Source: an uncultured Spirochaetales bacterium (lineage in GTDB: Bacteria > Spirochaetota > Spirochaetia > Sphaerochaetales > Sphaerochaetaceae). From it: a DNA stretch of 39,772 nt. The stretch covers positions 1-39,772 of the forward strand of contig CAMZFA010000002.1 in the NCBI GenBank assembly GCA_947305945.1, read 5' to 3'. This document shows, piece by piece, positions 1-10,447 of this stretch (position 1 is its first letter; each line of letters begins with the position of its first letter). The position numbers and the translations under genes are program-made. The notes beneath the pieces were generated by a model that was not told the origin of the DNA, did no database searches, and saw nothing but the letters and a program-made list of their open reading frames with translations.

Positions 1-1185
1 ATGAAGCTTCTCAATGAGGCCCTTGAATCATACAAGGACCATCCGCTCTATTCTCTTTTCAATGATTTGGTGAAGGACGCAGAATCAAACCTTCTCAACA
101 TTTGGAAGACATCTGTAAAGGATTTGCAGGCGGGAAAAGACGAGAACAAGAAGTCAGCATATCTGCACTTCAAGGCCTATGTGTCAGGCTCACTCATTGA
201 CCTGATGAACGAGACAACATCAAAGGAGCTGTCAGCAGAGGATATCTACAACAGATATGAGAACATCAAGAACATTGCAATCGGCAGTTGTTGGAAGGAC
301 ATGACATCGGAAACCCTAATGGATTCCGCAAAATCCACCCCGACAGAATCAGCCCTGAAGACAATGCAGATGTTCAAGGATAATCCCGATGCAGTCTACT
401 ACAACGACTATTCCGGGAATCTTGTATGGTTTGATCAGAAGATGCAGTCAACATTCGACAATGCAGCCCTTCAGATTCGTAATGACCTTGAAGAGCAGTT
501 CGGACTTCAGCTTGACGAGAAGCCGGACATCACCATCAAGGAGACCGCATCGGGCGCATACCCGGTTGCAAGGTTCAAATCCACAAACGGAAAGGAATAC
601 CGCGTTGACGGGGACGGCAACGTATTCGTTGTCGGAGCATCCGGAAACCTTATCTCTTATGGAAAGCTCGGTGAAACACCTGATCCGGTTCAGACAAAGA
701 CGGCGGAAACCTTTGCCGGAATCACGGTTGCCGAGGCCGTTGAGCTTGCAAGTCAGGCTCCGTCCACTCCGAAGCCGAACATTCCTTCAGCATCCTACAT
801 AAAGGAGCTGATTGAGGAAGGCTATACACCTGAGGAAGCCGTGCAGAAGGCCGTCAGCGAGAACCCTCCCGGAGCTTTCACGATTCCGACCCCGGCAGTC
901 AGCACCAATGAGAACAAGGATGCCTCTCAGTCATTGAGGGAATGGAACGATCAGATAGAAGAGAACACAAGAAGACAGAAGGATCAGGAATTTGCAAACC
1001 GCAATTCAGGAACACTCACTTCAAGTCAGGAAGCCTACGCCTCCGAGATTGAGGCTCAGGGCTATGACTACAATGAAGCCTTGCAGCTCGCTCCGCTTGT
1101 AGACAAGTACAGAGCAGAGGAAAAGCTTTCATTTGAGGAAGCCCTGAAGAAGGCTATCAGAGAACTTGGAATCAAGGAGCGGTAA
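1..1185 (+). CDS. C-terminal part of a large internal virion protein (gene crosses the window ends)
   Basis: The reading frame is open from base 1 to a TAA at 1183-1185 (394 codons). The ATG at base 1 has no visible upstream sequence, and the last gene of the window is open at base 39772 in the frame that would run straight into it, so I read this as the C-terminal part of a protein of about 910 residues on a circular genome. The sequence is hydrophilic and helical. Near the C-terminus there are recurring short helical motifs of the type 'EGYTPEEAVQKAV' and 'QGYDYNEALQLA'. The stop overlaps the ATG of the 2758-residue gene (TAAATG). The position between nozzle genes and the giant ejected protein suggests an internal core or ejection protein. 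No enzymatic motif is recognised. If the window is not circular, this is an independent 394-residue protein. Confidence 0.7.
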   Translation: MKLLNEALESYKDHPLYSLFNDLVKDAESNLLNIWKTSVKDLQAGKDENKKSAYLHFKAYVSGSLIDLMNETTSKELSAEDIYNRYENIKNIAIGSCWKDMTSETLMDSAKSTPTESALKTMQMFKDNPDAVYYNDYSGNLVWFDQKMQSTFDNAALQIRNDLEEQFGLQLDEKPDITIKETASGAYPVARFKSTNGKEYRVDGDGNVFVVGASGNLISYGKLGETPDPVQTKTAETFAGITVAEAVELASQAPSTPKPNIPSASYIKELIEEGYTPEEAVQKAVSENPPGAFTIPTPAVSTNENKDASQSLREWNDQIEENTRRQKDQEFANRNSGTLTSSQEAYASEIEAQGYDYNEALQLAPLVDKYRAEEKLSFEEALKKAIRELGIKER

Positions 1186-4100
1186 ATGACCCTTTATCAG
1201 CAGCAGGAACGTCAGGCAGAACAGAACAATAATCCGAGCATCACGGATATTCTCGCAAAACAGACCCGGGAAATGGTCTCAGATCAGAAGCGTTTATCTG
1301 AGAGAATCAACGGGGTGACAGGTCTTGACCTCACGCCGGACGAGTATTCAATGATCTCAACCGCAATGGCGAGCAGCAAGAATCCGGACGAGACGGCAAA
1401 CCGGTTCGCTCAGGCCTTGACCTATTCCCATAACTCGGGAATCACCTTTGAGGAAGCATACTCAAACCTCGATGCCCTGAATCTCAATCAGTTGGGAAGA
1501 AAGGTCGATGTCACGCAGACCGGAACGAAGGCCGTTATCAACAGCTTCAAGATCGGCAAGCTCACCGTGAAACGCCAAAGAATCGCTCAGGAGGCTTACA
1601 GGGCCTATCAGAACGGCATGGACGTTTCATCCATTCTCTCTTCAGACGTTGCGAAGGAAATCGAGGCGTTGGACAACGAGATTGCAGACCTTCAGGACTA
1701 CATGCCGAGAGCATGGTATACGGAGATTGCCAAGAACGCAGCCAACACTCTTTCCTATTCATTCAACGTTGCAGCCGCAGCCGCAGCAGGAAAGGCTCTC
1801 GGAGCTGTCGCAGGAAGCAACCCGGTAAGCGCAGGACTTGCTACCTTGTTCAGCTTCCTTGAAGGCTATCAACTCACCAAGTACGGCAACTGGTACGACA
1901 ACATCAAGGCCGGGGTGGACCCGAAGGTTGCGGACGCGGTTCAGACTGTCAGCGCAGGAATACAGGCGGCAATAGAATCCTACCTCGATGTAAACGTTGG
2001 TCTTGTGAAGTCATTGGGTTCAGGAACAGCGAAATCCATAGCCTCAAACACCCTGAAGAACATGTATGTGAACGGCACCTTGAACAAGGTCGGCATGTTC
2101 TTCACCAAGTATGCAATCAACATGGCCTCGGAAGGCACAGAGGAATTCCTTCAGGAGATCACCGAAGAGGTCTTTGACAACATGGCTTTCTCCCTGAGCG
2201 GCAAGGAAGCACCGAATGAACTCAAGGACATCCTTGCGAACTCAATCAAGGCGTTTGCCGGAGGTGCTTCCTCGGCAATCATCCTCGGTATCGGTGATGC
2301 AGCCTATGAGACCAAGATGAATGTGAATTATGCGCAGAACCTCAAGAAAGAGGCCATCGCAAACCCCTCAAAGGAAACATTCATAAACAACCATATTAAT
2401 GATGAAGAACTTGGAACCGCAAGCCGCAAGGACAAGAGCGAAATCCTGAGCAAAGCCTACGACAACACAAGAAAGGCCGCACAGGAAGAAGGCGTTTCCG
2501 TTTCTGAGGCAAAGACCATTGATACGGACTTTGACATCAATGACGATTTCAACCCCGAAACAGACAGTGACGAGGCCCGCACCTCGGAGCAGCCGGTTGA
2601 ACCGGTCAAGAGAATGGACAACGGCAGGCTCCGTGTTCAGGAATCCCAAAGGGTGACGCAGAACTCGGACGGAACGGAATCCCATACCCTGAATATCGGT
2701 TCCCGGGGAAGCTCCACAAGATACGGTTATGTGGACTACACGATTGATACTCAGAACAAGACAGTCACCATAGATCAGGTCGCAACAAGACTTGGTTATG
2801 AGGACCTTGCCCGCGATGCGGTCATGGAGGTCGAGAGGTCCCATGAGGGATGGAATATCGAATGGAACCCTGAGACAGCAGCACAACAGGCCATCAAGGA
2901 ACAGATAGTCAATGACCCGAACAACCCCAACCGTGGAAACCTTCAGTGGTTCAACGAAGGCGAGGACGTTGACACCAACATTCAGGTCGGAGAATGGATA
3001 AAGAAAACCTTCAGCAATCTCACAACAGAGCAGTCTGTCGTAGCTGCAAAGCTTCTTGAATTCACCGCAAAGTCTCAGGGCGTGGACACTAAAACATGGA
3101 TAAATGACCACATTCAGAACCTTCAATCCTTTGATGAATCCGGAAAGAAAGGCGCGGTCTCATTCAATGATTCGGACATAAAGGCCATAATCTACGCCGG
3201 AGAGAACGCGGACTTCTCCACGTTCAGCCATGAGACCTTCCATGTTCTTGTCAGGACCTCTCAGGCAGCATCAAAGCTTGCCGAGGCTTTCAGGAACGCC
3301 TCACAGTCATCAGATTTCGCAAGGTATGTGAACAGCCACAAGCAGATCATAAAGATGGACTTGGACGAGGTTCTTGAGGCCGTGAAGGACATGGGTGACA
3401 ACCCGCTTGAATGGACCCGTGCTCAGCATGAGGTTGCGGCAACCTTCTTTGAATCATATCTCCGGGACGGAAAGACATTCAGCGAGAAGCTGAAGAACAT
3501 CTTCACTCAGATTGCAGACTGGTTCCACAGAATCTATAAGGCCCTGAGAGGCGAAAACTCTCTCAATGACGAAATCGTGAAGGCCTATGACGAAATTCTT
3601 GCCGGGAATCCGGAGCTGAGAAAAACCGTTGAGGCCTCAAATTCCGACACAGATCAGCAGAACAATGTGAAATCCGAAGAATTCTCACCTGAAGACGAGG
3701 ACGAGGACAACGGCCTTGATGAATACGGTAATCCGCTTTACCAGTCAGAGGACAGAGAAAGCAGAATCGCTTCCTTTACGGACGAATCAAACTATTCTCC
3801 CGAGAACATTGAGGGGAACGTATACATTGATGCTGCAAGGAAAGAGCTGAGCAACAAAAACAGCATTGAGAAAGCCCAATATGAAAAAGAATTGATGATG
3901 GCGCATAAGTTGTCAGAACACTTCAATTGCAAGGTGTTCATGCTGCCTCCGACCATCGAAGACGGTTTCATATATGTTGAGAAGCAGTCCAACCCCGACA
4001 GTGTTGTGAAAGGATTCTTTGTTGATTTCAAACAGATCAATACAGACAAGCCGAACTCGGTGCAGCGCGCCATGAAAGAAGGAATCAGACAGGCGGATGC

Positions 4101-7100
4101 AGTTTACATTGAACTCGGAGACAATATCTCCATAGGCAATGCAACACGCGCTTTGATTGGTCAGGTTAAATCAAACAACAACAATCACGAAGGGTTTGGA
4201 ATAGTTATCTCTGATAGTGCCGGAAACTTCAAGGAATATCAGATAATAAAAAAGAGGCTTGTAGAAAGCCCCTTTATTGGCGGAGCGGAACTTGCGCCCC
4301 TCTCCAATGACAATTATAGCGCAAAATCCTCAGCCGTCAAGAGCGGCATAAAACGGCTCTATCAGCAGGACGGCACAGCCATTGAAGAGTATAAGGGAAC
4401 GCTTGTAGTTACCCACAATCTCACAGAAGGAAACCTTGAGGGCGTGTTGGGAATCGGCGGCATGCCGATGCCTTCTCTTGCAGTTACAAGACCGGACATC
4501 AAGATTGACAGTTTCGGCCCGATAACCCTTGTCGGAGATTCGCAGCTTGCAAATCAGCTCATGAGAAACGGTGAAATCTTTGACCGTGATATGTGGTCTC
4601 CGACAGCTCCGAGACCCGAATTTAAGGTTGACAAAAAGGGCCTGAAGAAATTTGACGATTGGATCAGAGACCTTCCTTATAAAGGCTCTCTTCATGTCAA
4701 CATGACAAATGCCTTGATGGATTATCAGAAGAACAGTCCGGAGAGTCTTGCTTCCTTCTATGCCTATAAAGACGGCATACGGATGGAGTATTGCAAAGAG
4801 AACGGCATAGACGTTGAGATTCCATACAGGCTTGTCAGATACAACTATGACGATAGAATCATGAAGGCTGCAAAGGCTTGGGCTGAAGAACACAACGAAA
4901 GATATCTAAGCTTTGAACAGACAGCCGAATTCCAAAAGGCAATCAAGCCGGCTGTAGATGAAGTCCTTGCGGAAATGGAAGCAGAGTATGAGCGCAAGTA
5001 TTCAAAAGAGAACACTTCAAAATTCAAAATGAATATAGGTCATGCTCTTATCGAATTTGTGCGGGACAATCTTACCACAGACAACTTTCATGAGCTTTCA
5101 AACCTTCTGAGCGAAGCTTCCCTGTATGAAGAAGGCAAGAAGGAAATGGATGTCTATGCTTTGAAGGATACACTTGATAAGGTCGCTCCGGCTGCGGATG
5201 TCGAGAAATGGCTACTTGAGAAAAAGTTCTCCGGCATTTTCTCAGACCCAATGATAACCATAGGTAGAAGCAAGGTTCCCTATAATGCTCAGAACATTTT
5301 TGAGGCAATGAGGCGCAGTCAGTATGTAGGAAACGGCCTCGGGACTATCACATACTCAAATTCCCTTGCAGCTTCAAGCGGCGCAAGAGCCTTGAGAACA
5401 AGACAGGCCGTTGCAGAGAAAGAGGGCCTGTTGGGTGATGTTAAAGATGAAAACTATGAAGATGCTTTCAATTCGTACCATGATTTGGCGGTAAAGAATT
5501 ATAAGTATAACGACACATGGGATGCTCTTGACGATTCAAACAAAGCAATTGCCAAGTACCTTGAATCAAACAACCGAACAACTGAAAACCTGAAACAGCA
5601 GTTGAAGAAGCTTGATTTCAATGTCACCGATGAACTTGTGTCAGAGGCGCAGAAGCTCGTTGATTACATCGAGGGAATGACCCGCAGATACTTTGAGGCA
5701 AAGCCCCGGAGAATCATGCAACTCTCAGACTTCAAGTACGCAATTGTCCCGACAAACGCCAAAGCCGAGACTGCTCAGGTTCTTCAGCAGGCGGGCCTTT
5801 CCGTTGTCAGGTCTGATTCAAGAGAAGAAGCCTTGAAGAAGATTGCAGAGAATGACACGAAGGTTCTATGGCAGCTTGATAACATGACCGAATCCTCGCT
5901 CATTGCAGAGGCAAAGGACTTTCAGACAAAGGATGAATTCATCGAGTTTGAGAAGGCTTTTGACCTTGACGGCATTTCAAGCGAAGAACTTTCCGAGATA
6001 TGGGATAAGGCCCACGGGGTGTATCAGGTCAAGAAGGAGGAATACACTTCCCCGATTGACCCGAACATGCCCGAAGAGGACAAGGACGAGGCCTTCAGGG
6101 TGATCATGTCAACGGACGAGGGAATCAAGGCCTTCATCCAAAGGCTGCGGGATGCCTTCAGCGCAAGGCGTGATGTACGCAGAAGCGGCGGACAGATCGG
6201 CGTTTACACTGAAGAGGACTACAACGCCATCATGCAGGACATCGCCAATGCGGACCGCGTTGAGACCGAGGCTGCACCGTATATCACAGCTCTTGCAAAA
6301 TCGAACAAGGACATCACCCCGGAAGCCATCAGCAAGGTCCGGGGAATGATAAACAACTCACTCAGAGACTACAGGGACCTCTACTCTCAAATCATCGGGG
6401 ACGAGAACTTTGCGGCAGGCGTTTACAATGAATTCCTTCCGAACATCAAGGATTCAAGGGCCAACGGCATGAGAATCACACAGAGGAAGGACCTTGCCAA
6501 CCGCATTGAAGGTGAACAGCTCCGGGAAGAGATCAGACGCGGAACCGAGAAGTATGACGGCACAGCCGAAAAGGTCATGGCTGTATACGACAAGGAGCTG
6601 AAGGACCTTCAGGACGATTACGCCAAGCTCAAGGAGCAGTACGACAAGACATATCTGAAAATGAGCGTTGAGCAGCAGAGCGCGGTCAGGAAGGCTCAGC
6701 AGATAAAGAAGATGGAATCAGCCATCGCAAGAGAGCGGCAGAACGTCAGGATGAAGCTTGATTCAGGCCGCCGCGTCTCCACCGAACAGCTTCAGAAGCT
6801 CAACGGTTGGGAGGACGAGCTGAATCTTCTCCACGAAGAGATCAAGGAACTCAGGAAGCAGGATGCGGTCAAGGCCACAATCGAGAGACATGAGGCACTG
6901 GACAAGCTGAAGGAAGCCATCAGGCAGAAGCAGAGGGACAAGGCCGCAGTCGAGGCCGTACACCGCTACAAGCGTGAACTCTACAACTCCATTGTCGAGA
7001 AGATACCCAACAACGTTGACTGGTCATACGTTCAGAAGATAAACGAGGTCATTGCCACCATCAAGGGAATTCAGGGCTATCAGAACAACTCCATCATGAT

Positions 7101-9462
7101 TGACGGCAAGCGCATGAAGCTTGAGGACTTCCGCAAGGGCGTTGAGGATGGCAGCATAAAGATTGAAGGTCTTTCGGACTATCAGCTCAAACGCTATCTC
7201 AACACCTCTCTTGCAGACCTCACCATTTCAGACCTTGAAACCCTGAAGGACACCGTTGACTACTACAAGATGATGGGAAAGCAGATGTGGCAGGCCAAAG
7301 TGGATCAGAGGAACTTTGAGGCCGAAATGTTCAGGAATCAGATTCTCGGTCAGGTCTACAAGGCCAAGAGCTATGACCCGGAGAAAGACCATTTGGCGGG
7401 TTCTGCTGAGAGCGACACCGTAAAGAAGAAAGGCCTTCTGAAGGGCGGATTCTACAAGACGCTCAACTGGAACCGCAAGGCTCAGATCATAGACAACGAC
7501 AGCAAGGGCCTCAACTATGACCTCACCGTTGAAGAGCGCAGGCAGCATCAGGACGAAATGCTCAGAGGCATACGCGACAGGGTTAATCCGGTCAAGGCCA
7601 TCCTTGAGGAAACAGGCCTGAAGGAGCAGGACTTCTATAAGACGGTCCCGGTTGTCTTCCCGGACGGCAAGGTTGAGAACTTCACAATCGGCAGGCTTGC
7701 ATATGGCATGCTCGCAGACAAGAACGAAAGGAACCTTTATGCGGTCTCTTACGGAAACCTTGTCACTCAGGCCGAGAAGGAAGCCATGACCGGAACGCAG
7801 GATCAGGCCAACGATCAGATAAAGAAGCTCGGAAACACAAGGTATCAGGCGTTCAAGGCTCAGGCGGAGGAATTCTTCAACGAGCATCCCGAATACATGA
7901 AGGTCATTGATGCCATCGTTGCGGACTGGAACAGCGAAGAGAACCTTGCAAGGATTCAGAAGATTCTCATTGATGAATACAACAAGCCGATGGAGGTCGA
8001 AGGTTTTTACATGACGATGCACCGTCAGGACTTTGACGGCACGGAATCAGCCTACAGGCTTCAGGACGATATGTACAACCTCAATGCCGGAAAGAGCAAG
8101 ACCACACCGGACAAAGGCTTCACCGAGAGCAGAATCGACATTTCCCCGATGAATCAGCAGCCGGTTGACATGGACATCTACCGTGTATGGCTTCAGAGCG
8201 TTGAGGATCAGGAGAACGTGATTGCGAATCTTCCCTATATCAGGAAGCTCAACAGAATCTACAAGAACCACGGAAGCAAGGGCCTCCGGAGCGCGATTGA
8301 GAACGCCCACGGCAGCGCAATCCTCACGGACCTCGACAACTACATCAACGAGGTTGCAAACAGCGCATTGTTCTCGGACACTCAGGAGATCAACGGTTAT
8401 GTTGGTTTGCTCAGAGGACAGCTTTACACCGCATATCTCGGTTACAAGATGTCGGGCATAGTCCTTCAGGGAATCACCTCACCGATGCCCTCCCTACAGG
8501 AAGTGAACCCGGCAGCTTTGGCAAAGGGCCTTCTGCAAATGACATTCCACCCCGTAAGCACATGGAAGAAGATCTGTGAGCTTTCGCCTTACATGGAACA
8601 CAGGTCAATGAACCCGACAATCGAGGCGATCAGGAAATATGCCTCACAGTATACCGATTCAAAGATGAAGGCAGCCTACAAGAAATTCCTTGAATTCGGA
8701 ACCGAGGGACTTGAGGCCGTTGACCGTTGGGCCGTTGCCGGCTCTTGGCTTGCAGTCTATGAGAAGAAGCTGAAGGAGCTTGGAGACAGCACAGAGGGAA
8801 TCAAGGCCGCAGCACACTATGCGGACAACTTCATACGCGACACTCAGCCCACCGGCGATGTGACCGAGCTTGCACCGCTTTTCAAGAGCAAGAACGCTTT
8901 TGCTCAGGCCTTCACTCAGTTCCAAGTCTCATTGAATGTGATATGGAACAACATCACCTACGATCTTCCGAAGGCCGTGAAGCATCATGAGTTTGCAAAA
9001 GCGGCAGGAATTGTGTTCGGCTATGCCCTTGCAGGCATCCTTTTGAATCTCGCACAGGAAGGCGTTGATGAAGATGATGAACCGGAGGACATTGCTGCAA
9101 AACTTGCCTATGCAGCCACAACTCAGTTTACTCAAAGCACTCCGCTTCTCGGCTCTCTTGTTGATTCAAGCTTTAAGAGAGCAATTACAGGCGAAGGTGG
9201 ATGGGTAACAAATACCAATCAGCTTTATCCCGGTCTTTCAAATATTGCGTCCGGTCTTGATTCGATAATGGCGAAGGGAATCAACGCAAACAACAGTGCA
9301 AAAATCGCAAAGGGTCTTGCCATCATGACAGGCCTTCCCACCTCGGGAGCCTCGGAGATTTGGCAGACCTTCTTTGACAGGAGCTTGGTTGATGCAATCA
9401 ACGAAGGAGATTTGAACTTTACCTTCAATCCGGGAGCTTTGCTCGGAAGAAGAGACTATTAA
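1186..9462 (+). CDS. Giant polyvalent, probably ejected, virion protein with metallopeptidase motif
   Basis: This is a 2758-residue multidomain protein. Visible segments are: an N-terminal helical region with an Ala/Gly-rich hydrophobic stretch around residues 195-225; a possible GNAT-like segment around 475-585 (weak); a metallopeptidase-like segment with H682-E-T-F-H686 and a downstream Glu-rich helix (HEVAATFFESY); a segment around 865-1050 resembling phage BECR/CdiA-type toxin folds (weak); a segment after about 1058 containing 'GVLGIGGMPMPSLAVT', typical of large polyvalent phage proteins; long coiled coils around 1750-2050; and a C-terminal region like polyvalent domain LPD38 ('RDTQPTGDVTELAPLF', then 'AFTQFQVSLNVIWNNI'). 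Short L-[YW]-Q motifs recur at residues 3-5, 851-853, 1058-1060 and 1561-1563, near apparent domain borders. It follows two internal virion genes, the position of T7 gp16-type ejected proteins. Likely roles are injection with DNA and acting in the cell envelope or cytoplasm. The domain names are inference; the length and HExxH are seen directly. Confidence 0.8.
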   Translation: MTLYQQQERQAEQNNNPSITDILAKQTREMVSDQKRLSERINGVTGLDLTPDEYSMISTAMASSKNPDETANRFAQALTYSHNSGITFEEAYSNLDALNLNQLGRKVDVTQTGTKAVINSFKIGKLTVKRQRIAQEAYRAYQNGMDVSSILSSDVAKEIEALDNEIADLQDYMPRAWYTEIAKNAANTLSYSFNVAAAAAAGKALGAVAGSNPVSAGLATLFSFLEGYQLTKYGNWYDNIKAGVDPKVADAVQTVSAGIQAAIESYLDVNVGLVKSLGSGTAKSIASNTLKNMYVNGTLNKVGMFFTKYAINMASEGTEEFLQEITEEVFDNMAFSLSGKEAPNELKDILANSIKAFAGGASSAIILGIGDAAYETKMNVNYAQNLKKEAIANPSKETFINNHINDEELGTASRKDKSEILSKAYDNTRKAAQEEGVSVSEAKTIDTDFDINDDFNPETDSDEARTSEQPVEPVKRMDNGRLRVQESQRVTQNSDGTESHTLNIGSRGSSTRYGYVDYTIDTQNKTVTIDQVATRLGYEDLARDAVMEVERSHEGWNIEWNPETAAQQAIKEQIVNDPNNPNRGNLQWFNEGEDVDTNIQVGEWIKKTFSNLTTEQSVVAAKLLEFTAKSQGVDTKTWINDHIQNLQSFDESGKKGAVSFNDSDIKAIIYAGENADFSTFSHETFHVLVRTSQAASKLAEAFRNASQSSDFARYVNSHKQIIKMDLDEVLEAVKDMGDNPLEWTRAQHEVAATFFESYLRDGKTFSEKLKNIFTQIADWFHRIYKALRGENSLNDEIVKAYDEILAGNPELRKTVEASNSDTDQQNNVKSEEFSPEDEDEDNGLDEYGNPLYQSEDRESRIASFTDESNYSPENIEGNVYIDAARKELSNKNSIEKAQYEKELMMAHKLSEHFNCKVFMLPPTIEDGFIYVEKQSNPDSVVKGFFVDFKQINTDKPNSVQRAMKEGIRQADAVYIELGDNISIGNATRALIGQVKSNNNNHEGFGIVISDSAGNFKEYQIIKKRLVESPFIGGAELAPLSNDNYSAKSSAVKSGIKRLYQQDGTAIEEYKGTLVVTHNLTEGNLEGVLGIGGMPMPSLAVTRPDIKIDSFGPITLVGDSQLANQLMRNGEIFDRDMWSPTAPRPEFKVDKKGLKKFDDWIRDLPYKGSLHVNMTNALMDYQKNSPESLASFYAYKDGIRMEYCKENGIDVEIPYRLVRYNYDDRIMKAAKAWAEEHNERYLSFEQTAEFQKAIKPAVDEVLAEMEAEYERKYSKENTSKFKMNIGHALIEFVRDNLTTDNFHELSNLLSEASLYEEGKKEMDVYALKDTLDKVAPAADVEKWLLEKKFSGIFSDPMITIGRSKVPYNAQNIFEAMRRSQYVGNGLGTITYSNSLAASSGARALRTRQAVAEKEGLLGDVKDENYEDAFNSYHDLAVKNYKYNDTWDALDDSNKAIAKYLESNNRTTENLKQQLKKLDFNVTDELVSEAQKLVDYIEGMTRRYFEAKPRRIMQLSDFKYAIVPTNAKAETAQVLQQAGLSVVRSDSREEALKKIAENDTKVLWQLDNMTESSLIAEAKDFQTKDEFIEFEKAFDLDGISSEELSEIWDKAHGVYQVKKEEYTSPIDPNMPEEDKDEAFRVIMSTDEGIKAFIQRLRDAFSARRDVRRSGGQIGVYTEEDYNAIMQDIANADRVETEAAPYITALAKSNKDITPEAISKVRGMINNSLRDYRDLYSQIIGDENFAAGVYNEFLPNIKDSRANGMRITQRKDLANRIEGEQLREEIRRGTEKYDGTAEKVMAVYDKELKDLQDDYAKLKEQYDKTYLKMSVEQQSAVRKAQQIKKMESAIARERQNVRMKLDSGRRVSTEQLQKLNGWEDELNLLHEEIKELRKQDAVKATIERHEALDKLKEAIRQKQRDKAAVEAVHRYKRELYNSIVEKIPNNVDWSYVQKINEVIATIKGIQGYQNNSIMIDGKRMKLEDFRKGVEDGSIKIEGLSDYQLKRYLNTSLADLTISDLETLKDTVDYYKMMGKQMWQAKVDQRNFEAEMFRNQILGQVYKAKSYDPEKDHLAGSAESDTVKKKGLLKGGFYKTLNWNRKAQIIDNDSKGLNYDLTVEERRQHQDEMLRGIRDRVNPVKAILEETGLKEQDFYKTVPVVFPDGKVENFTIGRLAYGMLADKNERNLYAVSYGNLVTQAEKEAMTGTQDQANDQIKKLGNTRYQAFKAQAEEFFNEHPEYMKVIDAIVADWNSEENLARIQKILIDEYNKPMEVEGFYMTMHRQDFDGTESAYRLQDDMYNLNAGKSKTTPDKGFTESRIDISPMNQQPVDMDIYRVWLQSVEDQENVIANLPYIRKLNRIYKNHGSKGLRSAIENAHGSAILTDLDNYINEVANSALFSDTQEINGYVGLLRGQLYTAYLGYKMSGIVLQGITSPMPSLQEVNPAALAKGLLQMTFHPVSTWKKICELSPYMEHRSMNPTIEAIRKYASQYTDSKMKAAYKKFLEFGTEGLEAVDRWAVAGSWLAVYEKKLKELGDSTEGIKAAAHYADNFIRDTQPTGDVTELAPLFKSKNAFAQAFTQFQVSLNVIWNNITYDLPKAVKHHEFAKAAGIVFGYALAGILLNLAQEGVDEDDEPEDIAAKLAYAATTQFTQSTPLLGSLVDSSFKRAITGEGGWVTNTNQLYPGLSNIASGLDSIMAKGINANNSAKIAKGLAIMTGLPTSGASEIWQTFFDRSLVDAINEGDLNFTFNPGALLGRRDY

Positions 9463-9474
9463 GGAGAACACGAC

Positions 9475-10428
9475 ATGATTACAAAAACCGTCAATGTTGT
9501 TCGTTATCTCGTTTCAGGAAACTCTTACCCTATAACCTATGGCTATTGGGACAAGGAGGAAATCAAGGTTTATCTCACCCAAGAGGACAATTCCCTTGTC
9601 CTTCTCACATTGGGTACGGATTATTCCCTGTCTTCCCCGAATGGGACCAATGGTGTTTTGGTCAAGGTTTCGGATTGGGGTACAGCGACAAAGATTACGA
9701 TTCTGAGAGAGGTTTCACTCACTCAGGAAAGAGACCTTGTAAACGGTCAGACGCTCAATGCGGAAACCATTGAAGCAGCACTGGACCATTCAATGGCAGC
9801 GATTCAGCAGCTCAAGGAAGAGCAGTCGAGATCGCTGAAGACAGCAGTTGATGAAGAGGGATTGGAGATAACGTTCCCCAACACCGAAGCGAGAAAAGGA
9901 ACCGGAAGCGGAACCGTAATCTGCTTTGATTCCTCCGGAAGTACAATCGTTCTCAGGGACTTGAAAAAGTTTGATCAGGACATCATTGATGCCGCAAACT
10001 CAGCACTTGAGGCCGCTCAGAGCGCACTTGAATCGGAAGCTTCCTATCAGCGCGCCCACAACGAGGGCATTTCAAACATCGTGAGCAACGAGACGGGTGA
10101 CTATGTGACCGTCTCAATCATTCAGAGAGACGGCACAACCACTTCCTATACCGTGCAGCGTGGAAAGAAGGGAGAGAAAGGCGATACCGGAGCAACAGGC
10201 GCAACCGGTGCAACCGGAGCGCAGGGACCTCAGGGTATTCAGGGGCCGAAGGGTGATACTGGTGCAACCGGTGCCACCGGAGAGAGCGGTGTCACTACAC
10301 CCATTGCGTCATTCTTCACCCTTGCGGTTGACGCGGACGGAAACCTCTATGCCTATCATGCGGACGAGGATTACCCGCCTGATTTCTATTACGATTCCGA
10401 TACAGGGAATTTGTATATCGACACTTAA
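9475..10428 (+). CDS. T7-type tail fibre protein with collagen-like stalk
   Basis: 317 residues, preceded by AAGGAG 7 bases before the ATG. Residues 1-125 match the T7 tail-fibre N-terminal anchor pattern (Phage_T7_tail family): short beta strands, '[10 protein letters not shown]', then '[20 protein letters not shown]' and a helix '[20 protein letters not shown]'. Residues 170-190 are an Ala-rich coiled coil. About residues 231-275 are collagen-like G-x-y repeats ([20 protein letters not shown]). The C-terminus is short and acidic, without a recognisable receptor-binding domain. It most likely attaches to the tail and makes a trimeric stalk, with the receptor-binding part supplied by the next two genes. 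No chaperone domain is seen. Confidence 0.85.
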   Translation: MITKTVNVVRYLVSGNSYPITYGYWDKEEIKVYLTQEDNSLVLLTLGTDYSLSSPNGTNGVLVKVSDWGTATKITILREVSLTQERDLVNGQTLNAETIEAALDHSMAAIQQLKEEQSRSLKTAVDEEGLEITFPNTEARKGTGSGTVICFDSSGSTIVLRDLKKFDQDIIDAANSALEAAQSALESEASYQRAHNEGISNIVSNETGDYVTVSIIQRDGTTTSYTVQRGKKGEKGDTGATGATGATGAQGPQGIQGPKGDTGATGATGESGVTTPIASFFTLAVDADGNLYAYHADEDYPPDFYYDSDTGNLYIDT

Positions 10429-10447
10429 TTTATAAGGAGCGAAGAGC

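Noticed and set aside
2368-3126. 252-codon leftward frame inside the giant gene
   Set aside because: No SD, no family resemblance, and fully within a strong forward gene with good motifs.
7228-8022. 264-codon leftward frame inside the giant gene
   Set aside because: Shadow of the forward coding strand; no start signal and no recognisable domain.
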